Shown here piece after piece: positions 44,524 to 51,888 of a stretch of DNA of 64,000 nucleotides (position 1 is its first letter; every line of letters starts with the position of its first letter). The DNA is taken from the NCBI RefSeq assembly GCF_025685545.1, contig NZ_JAGSYC010000026.1:310001-374000 (forward strand), in the 5' to 3' direction. Under the pieces are notes generated by a model. The model saw nothing but the letters and a program-made list of their open reading frames with translations. It had not been told where the DNA came from and made no database searches. A program made the position numbers and the translations under genes. Source of the stretch: Granulicella paludicola. Its GTDB lineage: Bacteria; Acidobacteriota; Terriglobia; Terriglobales; Acidobacteriaceae.

Positions 44524-45513
44524 CTACCGCGCGTCTTCCGATCGCACAATACCCAACCGTTCGGCAAACTGTTCCGGCGTGTTCAACTCGATACTTACCG
44601 GCCGCCCCTCCTGCACCCACGCCTGCAGTCCACCCTCCAGAACCCAGACATCCGCAAAGCCCATCTTCCCCAGCGACTCCGCCACCCGCGCACTGGCAAA
44701 TTCGTTCTTCGTCGAGCAGTACAGCACCACGTCTACACCCTCTGGCACAATCAGCTTCGGCTGCAGCCGCAGACGCGCCGGGTCCACTCGCAGTGCCCCT
44801 GGTATGCCCGCGGTCACCCGCTCGTCCGCCTCATAGTTCAGTAGGTCTATCACCGCGACCCTGTCGTTCTCGTTCAGCTTCGCCTGCAGCAGCGCCGGGC
44901 TGATGCGCCGCAACCGCAAGTGACGAATCATCCGCACCATCCTCATCGCGCGCCATAGCACATAGCCGAGCAGAGGGCCGCCGACCAGAACTATAAGCAA
45001 CAGTCCAAAGCGCTGAAGGCCATGCATGACGACGTCCATCTGGTTCGCAAAGATGTATCCGATCACCACATAGGTCGCCGTCCAGATCGCCGAGCCTGCG
45101 GCGTCGTACAGCACGAAGCCCCGCACCGTTGCTCCCTCCGCTCCTGCCAGCGGAGGCGAGATTCCATCCAACCCCGGCACAAACTTCGCCACCAGCAGCA
45201 GCCGCAAGCCCCAGCGATCGAACGTTCCTTTTGCCTTCTCGCGGCTACGCCGAGGATCGGGCGTAAAGCTGCACACCAGCCGAATGACGCCGCTGCCCCA
45301 GCGACGTCCCAGCCAGAACCAGAACCCGTCCGCCGCCAGGCATCCCACAATGCCCGACAGGAGCACCAGCCACAATCGCAGATTTCCATCTCCCTGCGCC
45401 GCCAGCGCTCCCGCCGTCATTAACAGCAGTAACGACGGCACCGGCAGGCAGAACTGCTGTGCGAACACAGCCATGGCAATTCCGGGATAAGTCAGCTGTG
45501 CTGGTGTTGCCAT
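44524..45513 (-). CDS. DedA/SNARE-associated membrane protein fused to a rhodanese domain
   Basis: A 329-residue protein. Residues 1-205 are a DedA (VTT/SNARE-assoc) membrane domain with AVFAQQFCLPVPSLLLLMTA near 17-36, WFWLGRRWG near 65 and RLLLVAKFVPGLDGISPPLAG near 104-124. DedA proteins flip undecaprenyl phosphate or phospholipids. Residues 212-320 form a rhodanese domain with the active-site Cys near 264 (VVLYCSTKNEFASARVAE) and the WVLEGGLQAWVQEG close. The cysteine is present, but the loop after it (STKNEFAS) is longer than the six residues of classical sulfurtransferases. The fusion suggests redox or sulfur control of lipid-carrier flipping; that is inference. Confidence 0.85.
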   Translation of the reverse strand: MATPAQLTYPGIAMAVFAQQFCLPVPSLLLLMTAGALAAQGDGNLRLWLVLLSGIVGCLAADGFWFWLGRRWGSGVIRLVCSFTPDPRRSREKAKGTFDRWGLRLLLVAKFVPGLDGISPPLAGAEGATVRGFVLYDAAGSAIWTATYVVIGYIFANQMDVVMHGLQRFGLLLIVLVGGPLLGYVLWRAMRMVRMIRHLRLRRISPALLQAKLNENDRVAVIDLLNYEADERVTAGIPGALRVDPARLRLQPKLIVPEGVDVVLYCSTKNEFASARVAESLGKMGFADVWVLEGGLQAWVQEGRPVSIELNTPEQFAERLGIVRSEDAR

Positions 45514-45550
45514 AGAAAAATCGGGGCCCTACTTGTATGAGACTCGACGA

Positions 45551-46255
45551 TTACCCTTCCGGTTCATCTTTATGTCTTCTCTCCAAAACAAACTCTCTGA
45601 AGAGATGGACTCCCACTCGCGTCGCGAAGACGACGCGGGCGCTCACCACGCCGCTCAACGGTCCCTGGCTGCTTCCCGGGTACCATGCCTGATGAACGAT
45701 GATCGGCCCTGAAAAGTCTGCGACCGTCGGCGTGAGCGAAAACACCCTATGTCCATCGCTCTCATGACGGGCGGTGATCTCCGCCAGCAGCGCGTTTTCT
45801 ACCTTGTGCTTTACGGAGCAACCGTGGCAGGGGATGTAGCGCAGGTCTTCATGGAACAGCTCTTCCATCCCGTAGCGCACCGAGCCGTTGATCGAGGTCA
45901 CAGCGAAGGACGAGCCGAACCTCTGCCCGAAGCCCGGAAGATCCTGTCCCCAGCCTGAGGGCTTGTCACGCGCCTGACTGTAGCTTGCCCGTATGGTGGT
46001 CGACAACGCCCCCCACAGCCCATAGGTGTCCCTTAGGTAGTCATGCCGGAGTTCTTTCTGCGTAGGTGGTACGTACGGCCTGTGGTTGACCATCGCGATT
46101 TGATCAGGGGGTGATTTCTCTCGCGTACGAAGCTCTTGAGGCTTTGGTGCCTCGGGCAGAGCGGCTGTCTGTCCGCGTAACGCCGGTGCGATGGCTAATG
46201 CGCTCAAGGAGCAAACCAGCAGCCCCAGGAAAAGGCCGCGACCTCGATCCGACAT
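45551..46255 (-). CDS. secreted hypothetical protein
   Basis: A 234-residue protein with a signal peptide (cleavage near LRGQT, residue about 29), then an Ala/Pro-rich, charged stretch and a folded region from about residue 75. Notable text: GLWGALSTTIRASYSQARD, FAVTSINGSVRYGMEELF, EDLRYIPCHGCSVKHKVENA and VHQAWYPGSSQ. Two cysteines (CHGC) could bind metal or form a disulfide, but the following residue is Ser, not His, so it is not a cytochrome c motif. I know similar proteins only as acidobacterial secreted hypotheticals. It is divergent from a lipoprotein gene 152 bases away. Confidence 0.65.
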   Translation of the reverse strand: MSDRGRGLFLGLLVCSLSALAIAPALRGQTAALPEAPKPQELRTREKSPPDQIAMVNHRPYVPPTQKELRHDYLRDTYGLWGALSTTIRASYSQARDKPSGWGQDLPGFGQRFGSSFAVTSINGSVRYGMEELFHEDLRYIPCHGCSVKHKVENALLAEITARHESDGHRVFSLTPTVADFSGPIIVHQAWYPGSSQGPLSGVVSARVVFATRVGVHLFREFVLERRHKDEPEG

Positions 46256-46407
46256 AGTTCACCTCTTCGGCGTCTTCGCCTGTTTCGGGCTTGGAGAGAA
46301 AACATGAAAGTTTGAAAATCACAGAGTGCCCTGACAATACCACCCGGCAGGCATTGTGTGCGTCATCGAGCTGTTCACGATGTCGAAAACTCGCGTCTAA
46401 TCTCTCT

Positions 46408-48006
46408 ATGCGCCTACCCCGCACGCTCGCGCTCCTCGCTACCCTGCTCACTCTCGGCTGCCGCAAACCCCCGTACACGCCGCCCGAGACGCCTATGCCG
46501 CCCAACACTACCCTGCTTTCGCAGATGATGCGGCAGCTCTCCTCACAGCCCGGCTTCACGGACGCTCTCATCCATCAGCTCGATAGCGGTGGCAAAAAAG
46601 GTCCAGCCCTCCTCACCCCCAAACTCCTCACCGAGCTCCGCAACCGCATCCTCGGCAAGGACTGGTCTGGCCTCGATCGCTTCCCCGGCTGGACCATGCG
46701 CGAGATCAATCCGACCGTCCGCGTCGTTGGCCACTTTGCAGGCAAGGATCAGAAGCTCGAAGCCGCCTCTGCCGTCCATCCCGGCACCCCCATCTCGGCA
46801 GCGCAGGCGCAGACTGCCGCCCAGTATCTCGACCTCGGCCCTTACTCTCTCGATAAGGCCGAAACCGTTGCGCTCGACACCCCCAGCACGCTGCCACCCT
46901 TCACCACCGACGGCATCGTTACGAAAATTGGCAACGACATCATCCGCGGAGACGGCCCCAACGCTCTCGCTCCGGAGCACGCCGATTCGCAGCGCCTCGC
47001 CGACATCCTCAACCGGCTCGCAGCCAATCAGCTTCAGGGCGCGCAAACCTTTGCCGTCAGCGTCGCCCATGTACCCCCAGCCGCAACGCCGGCATCGAAA
47101 GCCGATCGCGCCGTGTTCCATGAGCTCTTTCCCGACTCGAAGTCGCTCTCGGCTTCCACGCCCGACCAGCTCATCACGCTGCTGCAGCAGACCGGCCACA
47201 CCGTCACCGTCAACGACGCCCGCTACTTCGCCAACTTCGCGCACCTGCACTATAAGGGCGACGACGTCATGGCACCCTTCTGGATCAACACAGGCCTCAA
47301 GGTGCCGGATAGCCACGGTCGTCCCCTCCTCGTCCCTGTCTCGCACGCTGAACTCGAATGGCACATCCATGGCCCCCATCTCAATGCCGACATCAGCTAC
47401 TACTTCGGCATCGACGGCAAATCCGAATGGCGCACCATGGACACGCTCGATCAGGCCTGGGTGCTCAAGCGCGACGCCCACGCCTACACCGGCAAGCAGG
47501 CCGTCGAAGCCACGCGTCTCGCCTCGCTGCTCACGATCGCTTACATGCACCTGCACCAGAAACATCCGGCGCTGCCCTTCGGCGGCTACTATGCTCTCGG
47601 CGTCTGCCAGGACGGCGTCTCCGCCATCGAGCACGCGCTCACCGGCACCACCACGCTCTATCCCAATACCGCGGACGAGAGCTTTTTCACCGACTCCCGA
47701 GACGCGGAGATCAACTCCCTCTTCCGCATCATTCCCAAAGACCGCGACGGCCATGCACCCGGCCCCGAGCGCATCTTCGGTTCTCTTCCGGTCCCTGCCG
47801 CAAAAGGAGCGGAGCCTTTCGCTGCCATCACCATCCCTGGCCTTTCTGCTGACCTGAATGCCACCTACACCGCATGGCAGCAAGGAAAGCTCGAAGGCCA
47901 GCACGACTGGCGCGTCTATATCTTTTGGGCCGTCGCCATCGTGCTTGCCATGCTCGCGGCAGTGGTCTCCTCCGTCAGCAAGCGCGACCGGCTAAACCGT
48001 AACTAG
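46408..48006 (+). CDS. large lipoprotein with a C-terminal membrane helix, unknown function
   Basis: From ATG 46408 the product is 532 residues. It has a lipoprotein signal (LLATLLTLGC, lipid Cys at residue 18), a Pro-rich linker, a large soluble region and a membrane helix at about 506-525 (VYIFWAVAIVLAMLAAVVSS) followed by a basic end. A lipid anchor at one end and a helix at the other is unusual. The soluble part contains LEWHIHGPHLNADISYYFGI near 313-332 and FGGYYALGVCQDGVSAIEHA near 391-410; neither fits a family I know. The frame continues upstream without a signal peptide. It is followed by a DUF6496 gene 63 bases on. Confidence 0.65.
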   Translation: MRLPRTLALLATLLTLGCRKPPYTPPETPMPPNTTLLSQMMRQLSSQPGFTDALIHQLDSGGKKGPALLTPKLLTELRNRILGKDWSGLDRFPGWTMREINPTVRVVGHFAGKDQKLEAASAVHPGTPISAAQAQTAAQYLDLGPYSLDKAETVALDTPSTLPPFTTDGIVTKIGNDIIRGDGPNALAPEHADSQRLADILNRLAANQLQGAQTFAVSVAHVPPAATPASKADRAVFHELFPDSKSLSASTPDQLITLLQQTGHTVTVNDARYFANFAHLHYKGDDVMAPFWINTGLKVPDSHGRPLLVPVSHAELEWHIHGPHLNADISYYFGIDGKSEWRTMDTLDQAWVLKRDAHAYTGKQAVEATRLASLLTIAYMHLHQKHPALPFGGYYALGVCQDGVSAIEHALTGTTTLYPNTADESFFTDSRDAEINSLFRIIPKDRDGHAPGPERIFGSLPVPAAKGAEPFAAITIPGLSADLNATYTAWQQGKLEGQHDWRVYIFWAVAIVLAMLAAVVSSVSKRDRLNRN

Positions 48007-48069
48007 CAAAGTGCAGTGCAATACAACGCTGCTGCATCGATCATGCTCCTACCACCGGGAGGCAACACC

Positions 48070-48348
48070 ATGGCAACTAAGAAGGTAGCGAAGAAAAGCG
48101 TCAAGACGGCCACCGCAAAGAAGGCAACTAAGAAACCAGCCAAAAAGTCTCCGGCCAAAAAGACCGCCCGCAAATACGGTCCCTCCGTAAGCAAGCAGGT
48201 CGAAACCGAAATGCGCGAGATGCACGAAGGCAAGCTCAAGAGCGGGGGCAGCGGTAAGAAGGTCACCAACCCGAAGCAGGCCATCGCCATTGCCTTGTCC
48301 GAGGCCCGCAAGAAGGGCGCCAAGGTTCCGCCCAATCCCAATAAATAA
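48070..48348 (+). CDS. DUF6496 protein with histone-like basic N-terminus
   Basis: A 92-residue protein preceded by GGGAGG. The first 35 residues are Lys/Ala/Thr-rich repeats (ATKKVAKKS, KKPAKKSPAKK), like histone H1 tails or bacterial Lys/Ala repeat proteins. Residues 36-92 form the DUF6496 domain: EMREMHEGKLKSG, GKKVTNPKQAIAIALSEARK and a GAKVP close. The domain is widespread, short and of unknown function. The QAIAIALSEA helix and basic tail suggest nucleic-acid binding, but this is inference. A nine-base terminator stem begins within its stop codon. Confidence 0.85.
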   Translation: MATKKVAKKSVKTATAKKATKKPAKKSPAKKTARKYGPSVSKQVETEMREMHEGKLKSGGSGKKVTNPKQAIAIALSEARKKGAKVPPNPNK

Positions 48349-48369
48349 GAGGAGCCCTTAGGCTCCTCT
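48348..48369. terminator. stem-loop between convergent genes
   Basis: AGAGGAGCC and GGCTCCTCT form a perfect nine-base stem with a CTTA loop, starting at the last base of the DUF6496 stop codon. It lies between two converging genes and can serve both directions; the T-run on the plus side is weak. Confidence 0.6.
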
Positions 48370-48392
48370 CATCTCTTACTCGTGACTCGAAA

Positions 48393-49502
48393 CTACGGCT
48401 GCGTCTGCTCCGGTGTTTCCACAGTCGGCACAGGGAACTGCGCCAGGTCCTGCTTCATCACAGGTCCTTCCGACGGCAGATACGTGCGATACACGCTGAT
48501 GTGGAAGCACGCCTGCCGAAACTCTTCCTCCACATCGATCTCCCCCGCCTGCATGATCGCCTGCAGCCGGTCGCGCATCCACGCCAGCTGCGCACGGGTC
48601 ATGCCCCGCTTGCCGATGTCGATGGCCTGACCCGTCAGATGCGGCGAAGCGGCCTCACCTTCAATTCCTGCAGCGTTCCCGTTCACATGCGTCAACCGGC
48701 GCTGATAATTCACCGACCGCGCCGCCGAGGTCACCATCAGCGGCTCGCCAAACTTCTCGTAAAACTCCTGCCCCAGGTCCTGCGCAAACGTCACTGTCCA
48801 CGGCCGCGCCACGCGCCGGTTCTCCGGTAGCTCCGGATTCACACGTAGGCTCCTGCTCTGCGTAAAGTCCACCAGCTGCCCACTCCCTCGCATGCGGTCC
48901 AGATCTTCATCATCCTGGATGCGCGTCAAACCTTCACCCATCGCCATGATGTTCTGGTGAACCAGCACCTCGTGCGTGCCTCTCAATGGAGACGCCGAAG
49001 CAGCCGCCTCAAACGCTGCTCCCCGAATCGCCGTCCGCCGGATCAGCGCCAGTCGCTCCCGCGTCGTCAACAACCGCGTCCGACCGTGGCGACCCACGCG
49101 CACGCGATACATCGTCGGCATATCCATGGGAGGATCGTCTACGACCCGCGCCCGTCGCCGCGACTTCGCGCCCGGCTTCAGCGGAGCAGAGCTTCTGGCC
49201 CTTGATTCAGACTGTCTGGACTCCGATTGCCGCCCTTGCGTCGACTTCGCGCCCGCACGCTTGCCCGCCTGCCTCTTCGACTCGGACTTGGACTTCCTGC
49301 TCGAATGCGAGGTCTCCACCGGCACCGCAGAGTTCCTACGCACGCGGGCACTTCGCGTCTTTGTGGGCGGAGCCGCCGAAGCAGGCGTAGTCCACGCGCA
49401 GCTCAACAGCAGCGCCGTCAAACCGACGACGGCAGTGCAAGCCTTCAGCTTAAAGATGGAACGGAAGCGCGGGATAAGGACCCCTGGCAGCGGCTGATTC
49501 AT
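48393..49502 (-). CDS. DUF5715 peptidase-like exported protein with basic linker
   Basis: A 369-residue protein from ATG 49502; upstream in-frame ATGs add only Arg/His-rich text. The signal-like helix TAVVGLTALLLSCAWTTPAS (about 22-41) may be a signal peptide or anchor. Residues 45-125 are an Arg/Lys/Ser linker with repeats such as SESRQSES. The C-terminal domain (about 200-345) resembles M15/VanY carboxypeptidases: VTSAARSVNYQRRL near 256, SPHLTGQAIDIGKRG near 287-301 (SxHxxGxAxD) and CFHISVY near 334-340. These residues suit a zinc-bound peptidoglycan D,D-carboxypeptidase. The basic linker may hold anionic cell wall polymers. Confidence 0.78.
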   Translation of the reverse strand: MNQPLPGVLIPRFRSIFKLKACTAVVGLTALLLSCAWTTPASAAPPTKTRSARVRRNSAVPVETSHSSRKSKSESKRQAGKRAGAKSTQGRQSESRQSESRARSSAPLKPGAKSRRRARVVDDPPMDMPTMYRVRVGRHGRTRLLTTRERLALIRRTAIRGAAFEAAASASPLRGTHEVLVHQNIMAMGEGLTRIQDDEDLDRMRGSGQLVDFTQSRSLRVNPELPENRRVARPWTVTFAQDLGQEFYEKFGEPLMVTSAARSVNYQRRLTHVNGNAAGIEGEAASPHLTGQAIDIGKRGMTRAQLAWMRDRLQAIMQAGEIDVEEEFRQACFHISVYRTYLPSEGPVMKQDLAQFPVPTVETPEQTQP

Positions 49503-49669
49503 ATCTAGTTGTAAAGGCGGCCGCGAAGCCCCCAGAGCCCTTTCAGGATATCGCGGCACCGTGGACCGGCGATAGTGGCGAGAAGGATGCACTTTCGCCA
49601 TGTGGAAAGCAGGCACAAAAAGACCCCGATGAAGTCTCACCGAGGTCTCTTTGCAACTTGCTCATTTCC

Positions 49670-50128
49670 CTACTCAGGCATCTTTGCGCCGGCCTTCACC
49701 CAGGCCGTCACCGTCGCGATGTCGTCATCAGATAACTTGCCCTTGGGAGGCATCGGCATCGGATCGTCCGCCGGACCCTCGTGGCGAATCAGCTTGATCA
49801 GCAGCGACTGCTCAGGATGCCCCACCACCAGTACCGAGCCATCGTGTCCACCCTTGAGCAACCCGGCCATCGTATCGATATTCAAGCCGCCGCGATGGTT
49901 CTCGCCGCCATGGCAGCGAGTGCAGTTCGCCTCAAAGATCGGCTTGACCTTCTGCTGATAGAACTCAACCGTTCCCGGATCGGGCATCTGGGCCGCAGCC
50001 ACCGTATGCGGCTGCCACAACACGGCGGTCGCCGCCAGCGACATCACTCCCGTGCCCACCATCACACGCTTCCACATCGCAACGGAAGCCAACTTACGCT
50101 GAACGTCCAAACCACTCTCCAAGGTCAC
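49670..50128 (-). CDS. c-type cytochrome
   Basis: A 152-residue mono-heme protein. A GTG at 50128 is chosen because GGAGGAG lies eight bases upstream, a far better site than exists for the ATG at 50077. The N-terminus has a membrane helix or signal peptide (VMSLAATAVLW and surroundings, residues about 27-45). The heme motif is CTRCH near residue 81-85 (VKPIFEANCTRCHGGE) and the axial Met is probably in MPMPPKG near 128. The surrounding text matches the short cytochrome domains found in acidobacterial and planctomycete PSCyt proteins. Electron partners are unknown. Confidence 0.85.
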   Translation of the reverse strand: MTLESGLDVQRKLASVAMWKRVMVGTGVMSLAATAVLWQPHTVAAAQMPDPGTVEFYQQKVKPIFEANCTRCHGGENHRGGLNIDTMAGLLKGGHDGSVLVVGHPEQSLLIKLIRHEGPADDPMPMPPKGKLSDDDIATVTAWVKAGAKMPE

Positions 50129-50240
50129 GCGGCAAACTCCTCCAAAAGCATCGATAGTGTCCACTTTACCCCAAAACAATCGAAGAGCAGGCACCGAATC
50201 CAGCATGCCTGCCCTTCTGTCTATTCGCGATTTCCTGTGT

Positions 50241-51728
50241 TTAAAACTCTCGCAGAAACAATCCCGACATCCGATCATTCCAGCCAAGCTTCTGGCGGTC
50301 GATGATGCTCCACAGCAGTCCGATACCCAGCGGAGCCGCTGCCAGAAAGTTCGCTCCGATACGCCGCCGCACCATGTCGCGCGAAGGCTTCTTCCCCGTC
50401 AACGTCATAAACTCCAGCCCGGAGTACGTCATGCCCAGCGTCCCGGCACCCAGCGAAAAGAAAACCGCCTGATACACAATAGCCAGTCCCGCCAGCAGAC
50501 CCGCCGAAGCCATGATTTGCATCGGTAAGGAAAGCCCCTTCAGCGCGATCTCTGCCGCGTGCCCGCTCATCCACAGCGATACCGAGACAAACACCACGAA
50601 GCTGACCGCAATGCACACGCCATCCACCACCGTCGACATCAGGCGCAGCTCGAACGACGCAACCGGCACCTCCTGCAGTCTCTCTGGCTCATCGCTGTCC
50701 TCAGCATGTGCCTTCTGCGAGTACACCGGCTTCGGCGTATCCAGCACCAGCCCCTGCCACTCCGGTACGGCAGGCGCGAGCGGAGCCTCCATCAGGATCT
50801 CGGCTACCTCCACGATCTCCGGCTCCGCCACCTGGGCCATCACCGCGTCTTCCACCTCAAAGATCCGCATCTGGAAGCCCTGCGGCTGCTCTTCCTGTAG
50901 CACCGGAGCCTGCTCCTGCGTGTCACCCTCTTCCGTGCGCAGCGGGCCTTCCGCCAGGCGGGGACGCGCCTTCTTCGCCGCCACCAGCTGCCGCGGAAAC
51001 TCGATGATGTTCGCCTGGATCGGCAACGGTTCGATGTGATGCTCTACAAACTCCGGTGCCAGCCGAAACTCGATCTCTTCCTCGAGCCCTTCCAGTTCCT
51101 CGGGACGGCCTGCCTGGGCCATATAACTGCGTTCCGGTAGCGGCTGCGGCTGCGGCAGATCTGCATAAGGCCGCACCTCCAGTTCGCCTGCAAAGGGTTC
51201 AGCACTATGCTGCCAGTCCCAGGTTTTTTCCGCCAGCGCAGCATCAGGCGCTGAAACCTGCAGCTGCGACAGCGTGGCCGCTTGAGGATTCACAGCCTCG
51301 AACACACGGGCGTCTTGGTCCGCCGCAACTCTTTCTACCACTGAAGCTTCCAGCGGCCTTTCTTCCGGCGCAATCGACATGGCTGCCACGGGCTGAGCCA
51401 CGTGGACCGGTTCTTCTACCCACTGTGAAACGGGCGTGACCGGCACTGCGGCCGGGCGTGTGTCCATAAAATCGCGAAAGGTGGGTGCCTGCTGGTAGCG
51501 CGCCGCGACAGCATCCCGCACACGTTGCGCTGCCGCAGAGATCGCGGGGACGGCCTGCGGCGACTCCGCCACGCGGACCTCATTCACAACCCTGCGATTG
51601 CGGTGCGCGGCCAGCCGTTCCGCTGCTACTCGACGCAGCGCGGCTGCACGATCCGTTCCCGTTGCTGCGAGAACGGCCTGCTCATCAAACATCTCGTCAT
51701 ACAAATCATGCTGGGCGCTGCTACTCAT
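50241..51728 (-). CDS. RDD-family membrane protein with long acidic N-terminal region
   Basis: A 495-residue protein. The first 360 residues are soluble and probably disordered: Glu/Pro/Ala/Gln-rich, with repeated short motifs such as VAEPEIVEVAE and PLPIQANIIEFPRQ. Residues 365-495 are an RDD domain: FELRLMSTVVDGVC carries the Arg and Asp that name the family, followed by three helices and the final PSRDMVRRRI and SIIDRQKLGWNDRMSGL. RDD proteins are mostly uncharacterised; some act as sodium/proton antiporters. The very long cytoplasmic extension is unusual. It is divergent from lptD with 160 bases between. Confidence 0.82.
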   Translation of the reverse strand: MSSSAQHDLYDEMFDEQAVLAATGTDRAAALRRVAAERLAAHRNRRVVNEVRVAESPQAVPAISAAAQRVRDAVAARYQQAPTFRDFMDTRPAAVPVTPVSQWVEEPVHVAQPVAAMSIAPEERPLEASVVERVAADQDARVFEAVNPQAATLSQLQVSAPDAALAEKTWDWQHSAEPFAGELEVRPYADLPQPQPLPERSYMAQAGRPEELEGLEEEIEFRLAPEFVEHHIEPLPIQANIIEFPRQLVAAKKARPRLAEGPLRTEEGDTQEQAPVLQEEQPQGFQMRIFEVEDAVMAQVAEPEIVEVAEILMEAPLAPAVPEWQGLVLDTPKPVYSQKAHAEDSDEPERLQEVPVASFELRLMSTVVDGVCIAVSFVVFVSVSLWMSGHAAEIALKGLSLPMQIMASAGLLAGLAIVYQAVFFSLGAGTLGMTYSGLEFMTLTGKKPSRDMVRRRIGANFLAAAPLGIGLLWSIIDRQKLGWNDRMSGLFLREF

Positions 51729-51888
51729 AAGCTCTGCCTGTTCACTTCATACGGGCCGGTCGGCGGCCTCTCTCTAAAAACCATTAGCGCAATCTGTTGA
51801 GGTTCGACGAACGACAACAAACCGCTGCAACTCTGTTTTTGCGTTCCTTCGCAACTGTCGTGCTTGCGGATCGTCTAATCTCAAGTCA

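Noticed and set aside
45551-46255. CHGC in the secreted hypothetical protein considered as a cytochrome c heme site
   Set aside because: A heme site needs CxxCH; here Ser follows the second Cys, so covalent heme attachment is not supported.
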